A stretch of DNA of 39,350 nucleotides from Microbacterium sp. SA39 (GTDB lineage Bacteria > Actinomycetota > Actinomycetes > Actinomycetales > Microbacteriaceae). Both the position numbers and the translations under genes were made by a program. Shown piece by piece: positions 11,644 through 20,011 of the stretch; position 1 is the first letter of the stretch; each line of letters opens with the position of its first letter. Location of the stretch: assembly GCF_000967865.1 (NCBI RefSeq), contig NZ_JXRU01000018.1:1-39350 (forward strand), read 5' to 3'. Under the pieces are notes generated by a model. It saw nothing but the letters and a program-made list of their open reading frames with translations. It searched no databases and was not told the DNA's origin.

Positions 11644-12701
11644 GGTGCGACTCCGTTGACTGAGAGAGCGCGGCCTTCGGGGAGACCGAGCGCGAGATTC
11701 ATGGATTGGACGGCGGCGCCCGCCGTTCCCTTGACGAGGTTGTCCACGGCGGTGACGACGGTCACACGGTTCGCCGCGCGGTCGATGGCCAGGCCCATCA
11801 GCGCCGTGTTGGCGCCGAGGACGTCGGCGGTGCGCGGGAAGCGCCCCTCCGGCAGCAGGTGCACGAACGTCTCGTCGCCGTACGCGCACTGCCAGGCGTC
11901 GCGGATCTCGGCGTCGGACACGCCCTCGACGATCGGCGCCGATGAGGTGGCGAGGATGCCGCGGGACATCGGCACGATCACCGGCGTGAACGAGATGCGG
12001 ATGTCGTTCGGGTCGCCCGCGCCTGAGGGCAGAGCTGCGGCGAGTGCCTGACGGATCTCGGGGATGTGCCGGTGCGTGCCGCCGACCGCGTACGGGTTGG
12101 CGCTGCCGATGATCTCGCTCGCCAGCAGGTTGGTCTTGAGACTCTTGCCCGCGCCGGAAGGACCGACCGCGAGCACGGACACGATGTCCGACGGGGCGAT
12201 GACACCGGCCGCGATCCCCGGAGCGAGACTGAGGCTCACCGTGGAGGCGTTGCAGCCGGGAGCTGCGATGCGTGTCGCTCCCCGCAGGTGCTCGCGCTGC
12301 TTCACTCCGTCGACCAGCAGTTCGGGCACCCCGTATGTCCACGCGTCGTGGAAGATCCCGCCGTAGAACTCGTCCCAGGCGGTCTGCGACGTGAGCCGGT
12401 GGTCGGCGCCGGCGTCGATCACGAGCGGGGCATCGCCGAGAGCGTCGGTGTACTGGCCGGACTGTCCGTGCGGGAGGGCGAGGAAGACGACGTCGTGCCC
12501 TGCGAGGATCTCGGTCGTCGTGTCCTGCAGGGTGAGATGTGCCAGCGAGCGCAGGTGAGGCTGGTGGTCGAGGAGGGGCTGGCCGGCGTTCGAATGCGCT
12601 GTCACCGTGCGGATCTCGATGTCGGGATGATCAGCCATGAGGCGCAGAATCTCGCCGCCTGCGTAGCCGGATGCGCCGGAGACGGCGACGGTGTACGTCA
12701 T
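11640..12701 (-). CDS. argC: N-acetyl-gamma-glutamyl-phosphate reductase
   Basis: A 353-residue NADPH-dependent dehydrogenase, first gene of the arginine operon. The N-terminal Rossmann motif is [10 protein letters not shown]; the catalytic cysteine lies in APGCNAST near residue 150, and GAGKS and HRHIPEI follow as in the family. The ATG at 12701 comes 6 nt after a -10-like TAAGGT, with no ribosome binding site between, so the operon mRNA is probably leaderless at its 5' end. I see no convincing ArgR box upstream and no argR gene in the window. Confidence 0.96.
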   Translation of the reverse strand: MTYTVAVSGASGYAGGEILRLMADHPDIEIRTVTAHSNAGQPLLDHQPHLRSLAHLTLQDTTTEILAGHDVVFLALPHGQSGQYTDALGDAPLVIDAGADHRLTSQTAWDEFYGGIFHDAWTYGVPELLVDGVKQREHLRGATRIAAPGCNASTVSLSLAPGIAAGVIAPSDIVSVLAVGPSGAGKSLKTNLLASEIIGSANPYAVGGTHRHIPEIRQALAAALPSGAGDPNDIRISFTPVIVPMSRGILATSSAPIVEGVSDAEIRDAWQCAYGDETFVHLLPEGRFPRTADVLGANTALMGLAIDRAANRVTVVTAVDNLVKGTAGAAVQSMNLALGLPEGRALSVNGVAP

Positions 12702-12740
12702 GCTTCTACCTTAACGGTCGGGCCTCGAGGCGAACTCGGG
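12702..12740 (-). promoter_or_regulatory. Promoter of the arginine operon, probably leaderless
   Basis: On the minus strand TAAGGT (12708-12713) is a good -10 and is followed by 6 nt and the argC ATG, which would put the transcription start on the A of the ATG. The -35 region is weak (a TTCGCC-like sequence at the wrong spacing). No clear ARG-box palindrome is seen. Confidence 0.5.
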
Positions 12741-12811
12741 ACCAGGGGCGGGGCCGGGGCGGCGACACCGGCACTCGACCACGCGCAGCGCAGACAGGAA
12801 TGCGGGGTCGC

Positions 12812-12925
12812 CTAGAGTCGGCGGCCGCCGCGGCGTCGGCGCACGACGATGACGCTCGGAACGCCCTTCGTCTCGCTTCGCTCGCTCAGGAACCGCGTAG
12901 CGGGAGCGATGACGGCCGAAGGCAT
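12812..12925 (-). CDS. Possible small basic protein with leaderless start
   Basis: A 37-residue reading frame starting MPSAVIAPATRF and ending in an arginine-rich tail (VVRRRRGGRRL). Its ATG at 12925 is 6 nt downstream of a TACTGT -10-like hexamer (12932-12937), the same geometry as the other leaderless starts in this window. The middle (LSERSETKG) is the translation of an intergenic repeat (12864-12890), so the frame may be fortuitous. I do not recognise the product. It sits in the gap between the thi and arg operons. Confidence 0.3.
   Translation of the reverse strand: MPSAVIAPATRFLSERSETKGVPSVIVVRRRRGGRRL
12864..12890. repeat. REP-like palindromic repeat
   Basis: The sequence from CCCTTCG to CGCTCAGG, with core TCTCGCTTCGCTCGCTC, is a purine/pyrimidine-alternating imperfect palindrome (GAGCGAGCGAAGCGAGA on the other strand). 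I recognise similar sequences from intergenic regions of Microbacteriaceae genomes. It is flanked by CCCTTCG and CTCAGG, the same ends as the different repeat inside pheT at 18638-18660. Confidence 0.5.
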
Positions 12926-12945
12926 GTCGCGACAGTAGCGCGGGC

Positions 12946-12970
12946 GGCGCGGCATCCGCAAATCCGCGCC
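12946..12970 (-). terminator. Hairpin after the thiamin fusion gene
   Basis: A 7-bp GC stem, GGCGCGG/CCGCGCC, with an 11-nt loop starts right after the stop codon at 12972. There is no following T tract, as is common in high-GC actinobacteria, so termination is plausible but not certain. Confidence 0.35.
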
Positions 12971-12971
12971 G

Positions 12972-15122
12972 TCACACGACCGCTTGCACCTCCATGGGCG
13001 CCGCGAAGAAGGCCAGTTCGTGCCTGCTCGACAGCTCGAACGCCCGGAGCATCCGAGCCCTCGTCTCGGGAGCCGCCGTCGCCGCCGTCGTACTGACGAT
13101 GTCGATCGCCTGTCGGGTCGCCGCGGCGAACGCGGGGTCCGCGTAGGTCGCGAGCCAGGAGGCGTACGGATGCCGTGAATCGCGGGCGTACTCGCCGAAC
13201 TCCCCCGCGTGCAGTCTCTGCCCGAGATCGGTGTACAGCCAGAAACAGGGCAGGAGCGCGGCCACGAGCTCGCGGTGGTCTCCGCCGAACGCGACCGAGC
13301 GCAGACGATCGAGGTAGGCGGTGGTCGCCGCCGAGGGAGTGGCCGCGAAGGTCGCCCCACCGACGCCCTGCGACGGAGTCAGCCATGAGGCGTGCAGTTC
13401 CAGCTCTCCCGCGATCGCCCCGTGCGCGGAGTTCGCCCAGAAGGCCTGCTCCGCCGACGTGGGCGCCCGCCGCGCCGCCTCCGCCAGTACCCGCGCGTAA
13501 TCGCGGAGATACAGCGCATCCTGCGCCAGGTAGAACAGGAACGGCTCGCGATCGAGGGTGCCGTCCGCCAGGGCGCGGATGAACGGCAGCTCGTCGATCG
13601 CGGAGCGGGTGCCGGAGATGTGCTGCCACCACTCCGTCTCCATTTCCCCAGCAGTCGGGCGGGTCTCGACGCCGCCGCGCGCCCACAGGCCGGCGAGATG
13701 ACTGATCGGCCCCTGTCCGCGCCCGACCTGCAGCGACGCCCCTTCGCGGAGCGACTCTCGCAGCCAGGCCCGGGCGCCGCGGACGGCCGTCGACGCGTCC
13801 TCGCCCTTCGCGAGCCGCGTGGCCAGCGCCGACGACAGGGAGCAGCCGGTGCCGTGTGTGTTCCGGGTGTCGATGCGGGCACCCGGAAAGTTCTCCCGCC
13901 ATCCGCGTCGCGCGTCGATCAGCGCATCCGGAGCGTCGTCGCCGGCCAGATGACCGCCCTTGACGAGCACCGCGGCTCCCGTGTCCGCCGACAGCTGCTC
14001 GGCTGCGGCGAGCGCATCGGTCCAGTCCCCGAGCGGACGACCGACGAGGACGGCGAGCTCGGCGAGGTTCGGCGTGACGATATGCGCACGGCGGAGCAGG
14101 TCGCGCAGCGCGCTCTCGGCCTCGCGATCCAGCAGGCGGTCACCGGACGTGGCGACCATGACCGGGTCGAGCACGACGATCGGCGGGCGCACGGCGTCGA
14201 GCCATGCCGCGACCGTGCCGATGACATCGGCGTCTGCCAGCATCCCGATCTTGACCGCGTCGATGACGATGTCATCCGACAGCGCCTTCAACTGCGCCCG
14301 CAGGAAGTCGGCCGGCGGCACGTGCACGCCGCGCACGCCCTCGGTGTTCTGTGCGGTTAGCGCGGTGATCGCAGCCATCCCGTAGCCGCCGTTCGCGGCG
14401 ATCGACTTGAGGTCGGCCTGGATGCCCGCGCCTCCCGACGGATCGCTGCCGGCGATGCTGAGCACTCGCGGGACCGCGCCCGCGCGCCAGCGCCGCCGGA
14501 ACTCGGCCGCGACCGCACCGGGGTCCTCCGCCGCGCACAGTGCAGAAACCACTGCGAGCCCCGCAGCGCCCGCAGCGCGGAGCGCCTCGGTGTCGTCGAT
14601 GCCGACGCCGCCGATCGCGACGCACGGGAGCGGGCTCTGCGCGGCCAGCGCGCGGAACCCGTCGATGCCGAGAGCCGGCGGATGGTCCGGCTTCGTCGCG
14701 GTGGGACGGATCACGCCCACGCCGAGGTAGTCGACGGTCCCCGCGGGAAGCGCGAGAACGGCGTCCAGATGCTCCGGGCTGTTGGCCGTCAGCCCGATCA
14801 CCGCATCGGGCCCGAGGGCATCACGGGCACGGAGCACAGAGGCATCGCCCTGCCCCAGGTGCACGCCGTCCACACGCGCTCCCTGCTCCCGCGCGGTGAC
14901 CGCGGCATCGAGACGGTCGTTCACGACGAGCAGAGCGCGGCCGTCGATCACGTCGGAGAGCTCGATCAGCTGCTCCACGACCTCCGCGTCAGTCGCGTTC
15001 TTGTCGCGCAACTGCACGATGCGCACCCCGCCGTCGACGGCTTGGCGGACGGTCTCGACGACTCCACGCTCTCCGCAGAGGCGTGCGTCGGTGACCAGAT
15101 ACAACGAGAGGTCGGCGTTCAC
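12972..15122 (-). CDS. ThiE-ThiD-TenA trifunctional thiamin synthesis/salvage fusion
   Basis: A 716-residue fusion of three enzymes. Residues 1-215 are thiamin-phosphate synthase ([38 protein letters not shown]). Residues 217-485 are hydroxymethylpyrimidine (phosphate) kinase ThiD ([27 protein letters not shown], catalytic [12 protein letters not shown]). Residues 490-716 are a TenA/thiaminase II domain with the nucleophile cysteine in [12 protein letters not shown] and a conserved glutamate near the end (SSRHELAFF). Together the domains salvage pyrimidine from thiamin breakdown, phosphorylate it and couple it to the thiazole made by ThiM. The start is GTG at 15122, overlapping the thiM stop by 4 nt, so it lies under the TPP riboswitch upstream of thiM. 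The order E-D-TenA in one chain is unusual. Confidence 0.93.
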   Translation of the reverse strand: MNADLSLYLVTDARLCGERGVVETVRQAVDGGVRIVQLRDKNATDAEVVEQLIELSDVIDGRALLVVNDRLDAAVTAREQGARVDGVHLGQGDASVLRARDALGPDAVIGLTANSPEHLDAVLALPAGTVDYLGVGVIRPTATKPDHPPALGIDGFRALAAQSPLPCVAIGGVGIDDTEALRAAGAAGLAVVSALCAAEDPGAVAAEFRRRWRAGAVPRVLSIAGSDPSGGAGIQADLKSIAANGGYGMAAITALTAQNTEGVRGVHVPPADFLRAQLKALSDDIVIDAVKIGMLADADVIGTVAAWLDAVRPPIVVLDPVMVATSGDRLLDREAESALRDLLRRAHIVTPNLAELAVLVGRPLGDWTDALAAAEQLSADTGAAVLVKGGHLAGDDAPDALIDARRGWRENFPGARIDTRNTHGTGCSLSSALATRLAKGEDASTAVRGARAWLRESLREGASLQVGRGQGPISHLAGLWARGGVETRPTAGEMETEWWQHISGTRSAIDELPFIRALADGTLDREPFLFYLAQDALYLRDYARVLAEAARRAPTSAEQAFWANSAHGAIAGELELHASWLTPSQGVGGATFAATPSAATTAYLDRLRSVAFGGDHRELVAALLPCFWLYTDLGQRLHAGEFGEYARDSRHPYASWLATYADPAFAAATRQAIDIVSTTAATAAPETRARMLRAFELSSRHELAFFAAPMEVQAVV

Positions 15123-15967
15123 AGCGTCCCGCTCTCGACACGGGCAGCGGCTGCGACATCAGCCGCGCTCACCGCCGCCAGGGCATCCAGCAGCTCGACG
15201 GCGAAGCTGCCGGGGCCGGTCGCTACGGCTGCGGCCCGCTCCGCCGCGACGGTGTAGACGAGGCTCGCCGAGGCGACCGCGGTGAGCGCATCGATGTCGG
15301 TCGACCTCGCCGCCCCGAGGAAGGCCGCCATCACTGCACCGAGTGCGCAGCCGCCCCCGGTCACCCGGGTGAGCAGCTCGTGGCCGTTCGCGACACGCAA
15401 CACCCGCTGCCCGTCGGTGATGAGGTCGACCGGACCGGATACGGCCACGATGCTCCCGAACCGGTGCGCCAGCGACACGGCCGCGTCGGCGGCGGCATCC
15501 GTGGTGTCGGTCGCATCCACCCCACGCCCGCCCGCGCTCAGACCGGCGAGGGCGAGGATCTCCGAGGCGTTGCCGCGGACCGCCGTCGGCCGGTGCACGA
15601 CGAGCTCGTGCGCGAGAGCAGTTCGCACAGGGAGTGCCCCGATGGCCACGGGGTCGAGCACCCACGGCGTACCGGATGCCGTCGCCCCGGCGACCGCCTC
15701 GAGACTGGCCGCACGCTGCTCAGGCGTCGGCGTGCCGAGGTTGATGAGCAGTCCGGACGCCACACCCGCGAACAGCCCGGCCTCATCGACGATGTCGACC
15801 ATGGCGGGCGCCGCACCGACGGCGAGCAGCACGTTCGCTGTGAAGCCCGTGACGACGGCATTGGTGATGCAGTGCGTCAACGGAGGAGCTTCGCGCAGCA
15901 CCTCCAGCAGTGTCCCGGCCGAGGAGGCGAGGTCGATGACGGTTTCCGGACGCAGACGATCGCTCAT
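15119..15967 (-). CDS. thiM: Hydroxyethylthiazole kinase
   Basis: A 282-residue kinase that phosphorylates 4-methyl-5-(2-hydroxyethyl)thiazole for salvage into thiamin phosphate. Conserved blocks: [20 protein letters not shown] (residues 29-48), DPVAIGA near 123, NASEILAL near 150 and the catalytic [10 protein letters not shown] near 225. The start at 15967 is preferred because GAAGGGA (15976-15982) is then an ideally spaced ribosome binding site; an ATG three codons upstream overlaps that site. It is controlled by the adjacent TPP riboswitch and coupled to the downstream fusion gene. Confidence 0.94.
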   Translation of the reverse strand: MSDRLRPETVIDLASSAGTLLEVLREAPPLTHCITNAVVTGFTANVLLAVGAAPAMVDIVDEAGLFAGVASGLLINLGTPTPEQRAASLEAVAGATASGTPWVLDPVAIGALPVRTALAHELVVHRPTAVRGNASEILALAGLSAGGRGVDATDTTDAAADAAVSLAHRFGSIVAVSGPVDLITDGQRVLRVANGHELLTRVTGGGCALGAVMAAFLGAARSTDIDALTAVASASLVYTVAAERAAAVATGPGSFAVELLDALAAVSAADVAAAARVESGTL

Positions 15968-15971
15968 GGGC

Positions 15972-16046
15972 GACATCCCTTCGCTAGTACGAACTAGATC
16001 AGGTTCGACGGGTCTGTTCTCAGCCGCGGATGCGGCACCCCGTGTC
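15972..16046 (-). ncRNA. TPP riboswitch (thi-box)
   Basis: On the minus strand the conserved thi-box elements occur in order: CGGGGTGCC, GGCTGAGA, ACCCG, GAACCTGATCT, then GCGAAGGGA. GACAC at the 5' end pairs with ATGTC at the 3' end as stem P1. The 3' half of P1/P2 contains GAAGGGA, the thiM ribosome binding site, so ligand binding should block translation of thiM and the coupled thiE-thiD-tenA fusion. The variable P3 extension is short (CCGCATCCGCGG). Confidence 0.95.
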
Positions 16047-16059
16047 ACTGCCTCGCAGT

Positions 16060-16438
16060 CTAGCGACCGAGCTCGGCCAGCAGCGCCCGCTCCTCCACCC
16101 TCGTGAGTCCAGCCCGGCGAGCGCGGTCCACCCCGCGGGAGCGTTCATCGGCGAGCACCTCGGCGAGGGTGTCGGCGAGAGGCCTGAGCCTGCCGCCGGT
16201 CGCACGGAACCTCGCGTTCGAGCGGGTCATGAATCCGGTCATCTCCGGGGGAAGCCAGAGCGGAAGGGACCGCTCCCCCATCCAGTGCTCGACGCCGCGC
16301 GCGACGAGCCAGTCCTCCGTGGCGAACACCGTCTCGCCTGTGTGCCCGGCCGCGACACGCGCGGCCACCACAACCTCGCCGAGCGGATGCGCATCGCCGA
16401 TCGCGTTGACCGCTCCCGTCGCCGATGTGGTCAGACTC
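16060..16438 (-). pseudogene. C-terminal remnant of an NAD-dependent epimerase/reductase
   Basis: About 125 residues in an open frame ending at TAG 16060. NAIGDAHPLGEVVVAAR, ATEDWLVARGV, LPLWLPPEMTGFMTRSN and [18 protein letters not shown] match the last third of extended-SDR epimerase-like proteins, where the sequence normally ends RPLAETVxDTLAWExxxG...RxGLTxExExELL. The Rossmann half is missing: the frame begins directly after the stop of the DUF402 gene with no ATG/GTG start and no ribosome binding site. I read it as a truncated, non-functional copy; the 5' deletion presumably brought the DUF402 gene next to it. Confidence 0.7.
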
Positions 16439-17260
16439 TCAGCGCTCGATCTCGGTGTTGCCGATGGTCCAATCGACGAGAGAGTCGAGGTCGTCGCCCG
16501 CGCCGCGCTGGGAGAGGAGCTCGGCGTCGCGCTCGGCGGACTTCCGCTGCACCCCGAGCTCATCCAGCCCGACAAGCTCGGGCACGGTCCACGCCGGATT
16601 CGGCCGCCAGTCGCGCCACTCGTCGTCGAAGGGCCAGTCCCCTGCTTCGAACGACGCGATGGCGGCATCCGCATGGCGCTCGATCTGCGCGGCCTGCTCG
16701 GGGCTGAGTCTCCCCTGCTCGATCGCTGCGGCGAGCTCGTCCTCGTCCTTCAGATGGATGCCGCCGTCGGGCGAGATCTCCACATCGAGGATGTGATCCG
16801 AAGAGTAGGTGTCGTGGTCGGTGCGCAGGTGCGCGTTCTCGAGGTTCACGTACCAGCCGGCGAACGCCCAGTCCGGTCCTGCGGTGTCAGTCCAGAACAA
16901 CCACACCGACCACGGGAGGCCGGCCGGTGCGATGCGCAGGACTCCGTTTCCCCACCACTCCTCGACGATGCGAGTGCGCGCTTCGAGCCACCGACGGGCG
17001 AGTGGCACCGTACGCAATCGCTCGCCGTCGGGGGTGCCCTGGGACTCCTGCAGCGTGCCCGGAGCGAGCCAGGCGACCAGACCGTTCTCGTCATCGCGCA
17101 CCACGCGCATCGGCGAGATCGTCGACGGCTCCCCCGGCTGCCATCCGGGCTTGCGGTAATGCCAGTCGATCTGCGCGCCGGGCGGGAGGAACGGCCCCTC
17201 GCCGAGTGGTCGCGCGCCATCGGGCACGGCGGCAGGAGTGCCCTGGGGAAGGATGCTCAT
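16439..17260 (-). CDS. DUF402 domain-containing protein
   Basis: A 273-residue protein. WFWTD-type core WLFWTDTAGPDWAFAGWYVNLE (split by Trp/Tyr-rich strands), then DHILDVEISPDGGIHLKDEDEL, is the DUF402 signature seen in nucleoside tri-/diphosphatase-like barrels. The N-terminal part (LPPGAQIDWHYRK) is also typical of actinobacterial members. Known relatives hydrolyse nucleoside tri-/diphosphates, so a phosphatase role is possible. The ATG at 17260 lies 6 nt after TACCGT (17267-17272) without a ribosome binding site, again a leaderless pattern. Confidence 0.8.
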   Translation of the reverse strand: MSILPQGTPAAVPDGARPLGEGPFLPPGAQIDWHYRKPGWQPGEPSTISPMRVVRDDENGLVAWLAPGTLQESQGTPDGERLRTVPLARRWLEARTRIVEEWWGNGVLRIAPAGLPWSVWLFWTDTAGPDWAFAGWYVNLENAHLRTDHDTYSSDHILDVEISPDGGIHLKDEDELAAAIEQGRLSPEQAAQIERHADAAIASFEAGDWPFDDEWRDWRPNPAWTVPELVGLDELGVQRKSAERDAELLSQRGAGDDLDSLVDWTIGNTEIER

Positions 17261-17321
17261 GCCGCCACGGTACCCCGGCGCCGCCGCGAGTCGACAGAAC
17301 GACGCTGTCCGGGAACACGGC

Positions 17322-17417
17322 GTGCACAATTCAGCAAGAACTCGCCGCCGCCGGCGCGTCGCGCGTGCTGGCGCGGCGCGGCGACCCAGCCGCTGGAGTT
17401 CTTGCTGAATTGTGTAC
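17322..17417. repeat. Long inverted repeat (22-bp stem) between DUF402 and pheT
   Basis: CACAATTCAGCAAGAACTC (17325-17343) is perfectly inverted as GAGTTCTTGCTGAATTGTG (17396-17414), and the pairing extends to 22 bp with one G-T wobble. The 52-nt interior is extremely GC-rich and itself palindromic. The AT-richer arms stand out from the local DNA. It could be a MITE-like element or a bidirectional terminator for pheT. Confidence 0.7.
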
Positions 17418-17491
17418 GGGCGTCGGGCGACGCCCCGACCGCCCCGGCCCAGAACGCCGCGCTCAGTCGCGCAGCGCTGCCGCGAAACAGC

Positions 17492-20011
17492 TCAGTCGCG
17501 GATCGCCGCGCCGAACCGCTCCGCCGCGACGGCCACGCCGGCGAGCTTCGCCTCGGTGGCTTCGGCTGCGGTCAGGGTGCGATCGTCTGCACGGAAGCGC
17601 AGCGCGAACGTCAGGCTCTTCGAGCCCTCCGGCACGCCGTCACCGCGATAGTCGTCCACGAGACGCACTGATTCGAGCAGGCTTCCCGCACCCTCGGCCA
17701 GAGCCGCCCGCACGTCACCCGCAGCGACGTCCGCCGGCAGGGTCAGCGACACGTCCTGCGTGGCGGCGGGGAAGGTCGACAGCGACGCCGCGACGATGCG
17801 GCTGCCGGCGAGCGCCAGGATCCGGTCGAGATCGAGCTCGAGCACGGTCGCGCGGCCGGGCAGGTCGGCGTCCTGCGCCATGACCGGATGCAGCTCGCCC
17901 ACGTAGCCGATCTCCTCACCGTCGACGAGAAGTGCTCCGGTGCGACCGGGGTGCAGCGCAGCGCGCTCACCCTGGACGACGTCGATCTCGACGCCGGCGG
18001 CAGCGGCGATCACTCGCGCCGCGTCCAGCGCCTCGGCGAGCCCCGCGGGCTCCGCAGGACGCCCGGGCTGACGCGGCGAGACGTTGCCGGTCAGCAGCAC
18101 GGCGACATGTCGATGCTGCGGCGGGATCGACGCGTTCAGCTCGGCGAGCTTCTCATCGGACGGGCGCTCGCCCAGCGGCGGCACGTCGTCCGTGCCGTAC
18201 TCGACGCCCGGCTCCGGGAGGAACACGACGCCCGTCTCGAAGATCGCGATGTCGGTCAGCCCGCGCGCGATGTTGCGGTGCGCGGTCTGCAGCAGCCCGG
18301 GGATGAGCGAGCGACGCAGGAACGGCGCCTGACCGTCCAGCGGGTTGGCCAGGCGGATGCTGGGCAGGTGCTGGCCGGATGCCGAACCGTGCAGGTCGTT
18401 CTGCGCCTCGGTCGTGAACGGGAAAGCCGGAGTCTCGACGAGACCGGCGGCGGCCAACGCATCGGCGACACGGCGTCGTCCTTGCTGGTGCGCAGTGAGT
18501 CCGCGTCCAGACGGCGGGGTCGGCAGCACCGAGGGGATGCGGTCGAGGCCGTGGATGCGGGCGACCTCTTCGGCGAGCGTCCACTTGTCGGTGAGGTCGG
18601 GGCGCCAGGTCGGCGGGATGACGGTCCAGCCGCCCTGGGTCCCTGAGCCTGTCGAAGGAGACACCTCGGCGCCGATGGTGGTCAGCGCACCGGAGATCTC
18701 GGCATCCGTGTAGTCGACGCCGATGAGGCCCTGCACGAAGCCGGCGGGCAGCTCGATGTCCGACACGAAGACCTCGGCGAACAGCGCGCCGCCCTCTTCG
18801 GTGAGCGTGCCGCCGGCGAGCTCGACCATCAGGTCGGCCGCGCGCCGGGCCGCCACGAACGGGACGAGCGGGTCGACGCCGCGCTCGAACCGCTTGGATG
18901 CCTCGCTCGGCAGCTTGTGCCGGCGGGCGGAGCGCGCGATGGTGATCGGATCGAAGATCGCGGCCTCGATGAGCACGTTCCGGGTGGTGCCGCTCATCTC
19001 GGTGGTGCCGCCGCCCATGACGCCGGCCATGCCGATCGGACCGGAATCGTCGGTGATCAGCAGGTCTTCGACGTGGAGCTCGCGCTGGACGCCGTCGAGC
19101 GTGGTCATCTTCTCGCCCGGCGTCGCGCGACGAACGGTGATTCCGCCTGCGAGCTTGTCGAGGTCGTAGCCGTGCAGCGGCTGGCCGAGCTCGAGCATCA
19201 CGTAGTTGGTGATGTCGATCAGCACGCCGAGCGAGCGCATGCCCGCGAGGGACAGCCGCGCGATCATCCAGGGCGGGGTCGGGCGCGACGGGTCGACGCC
19301 GCGCACGACGCGCGTGACGAACTCGCTCGCACCGACGCGTCCGCGCACCGGAGCCTGATCGTCGATGATGGCCGTGTGACCGTCTCCGGGCTGCAGCTCG
19401 GCGAAGTCGCGCTCGGCGGGATCGCGGAAGGTCGCTCCGGTCGCGTGCGAGTACTCGCGGGCCACGCCGCGCAGCGAGAACGCGTAGCCGCGGTCGGGCG
19501 TGACGTTGATCTCCACAGCGACGTCGTCCAGCCCTAGCAGCGCGATCGCATCGGTGCCGACGGGCGCGTCGATCCCGAGGTCCGAGAGCACGACGATGCC
19601 GTTGTGCTCGTCGCCGAGGCCCAGCTCGCGCGCCGAGGCGATCATGCCGTCGGAGACATGACCGTAGGTCTTGCGTGCGGCGATCGGGAACGGGCCGGGC
19701 AGCACCGCGCCGGGAAGCGTCACCACGACCTTGTCGCCGGCGACGAAGTTGTGCGCACCGCAGACGATCCCGCGGACACCGCCGTTCGCTTCGCCCACGT
19801 CGACCTGGCACCAGTTGATGGTCTTGCCGTTGGACTGCGGCTCCGCCTCGAGCGAGACGACCTGACCGACGACGACGGGACCGGTGATCTCGAAGCGGTG
19901 CACGTCCTCCTCTTCGAAGCCGACCGTCACCAGCGCCTCGAGGACGTCTTCCGGTGTGGCATCCGCTGCCACATCGACGTACTCACGCAACCACGAAAGC
20001 GGGACGCGCAT
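17492..20011 (-). CDS. pheT: Phenylalanyl-tRNA synthetase beta subunit
   Basis: An 839-residue subunit of the alpha2-beta2 synthetase. It opens MRVPLSWLREYVD, followed by an EMAP/tRNA-binding-like domain (residues 40-150, ending KVVVTLPGAVLPGPFPI), the B3/B4 editing domain, a B5 domain (TLTEEGGALF region), a catalytic-like core (LRRSLIPGLLQTAHRNIARG) and a C-terminal anticodon-binding FDX-ACB domain (STFPAATQDVSLTLP). The start ATG overlaps the pheS stop by one base (TGATG). One oddity: residues near 450 (VSPSTGSGTQGG) are encoded by a REP-like repeat inserted in frame (18638-18660). Confidence 0.96.
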   Translation of the reverse strand: MRVPLSWLREYVDVAADATPEDVLEALVTVGFEEEDVHRFEITGPVVVGQVVSLEAEPQSNGKTINWCQVDVGEANGGVRGIVCGAHNFVAGDKVVVTLPGAVLPGPFPIAARKTYGHVSDGMIASARELGLGDEHNGIVVLSDLGIDAPVGTDAIALLGLDDVAVEINVTPDRGYAFSLRGVAREYSHATGATFRDPAERDFAELQPGDGHTAIIDDQAPVRGRVGASEFVTRVVRGVDPSRPTPPWMIARLSLAGMRSLGVLIDITNYVMLELGQPLHGYDLDKLAGGITVRRATPGEKMTTLDGVQRELHVEDLLITDDSGPIGMAGVMGGGTTEMSGTTRNVLIEAAIFDPITIARSARRHKLPSEASKRFERGVDPLVPFVAARRAADLMVELAGGTLTEEGGALFAEVFVSDIELPAGFVQGLIGVDYTDAEISGALTTIGAEVSPSTGSGTQGGWTVIPPTWRPDLTDKWTLAEEVARIHGLDRIPSVLPTPPSGRGLTAHQQGRRRVADALAAAGLVETPAFPFTTEAQNDLHGSASGQHLPSIRLANPLDGQAPFLRRSLIPGLLQTAHRNIARGLTDIAIFETGVVFLPEPGVEYGTDDVPPLGERPSDEKLAELNASIPPQHRHVAVLLTGNVSPRQPGRPAEPAGLAEALDAARVIAAAAGVEIDVVQGERAALHPGRTGALLVDGEEIGYVGELHPVMAQDADLPGRATVLELDLDRILALAGSRIVAASLSTFPAATQDVSLTLPADVAAGDVRAALAEGAGSLLESVRLVDDYRGDGVPEGSKSLTFALRFRADDRTLTAAEATEAKLAGVAVAAERFGAAIRD
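18638..18660. repeat. REP-like repeat inside pheT
   Basis: GGTCCCTGAGCCTGTCGAAG (start 18638) is a sequence I recognise as a frequent dispersed intergenic repeat in Microbacteriaceae and relatives. Here it lies within pheT, in frame, in a surface loop between the B5-region strands. Its core CCTGAGCCTGTCGAAGG forms a short imperfect hairpin. Confidence 0.55.

Noticed and set aside
10510..12051. 513-codon plus-strand frame opposite argJ/argC
   Set aside because: It mirrors conserved coding sequence on the other strand and has no start signal or family match.
12702..12811. Search for an ArgR operator before argC
   Set aside because: No palindromic AT-rich ARG box is visible; I do not claim arginine repression from the sequence.
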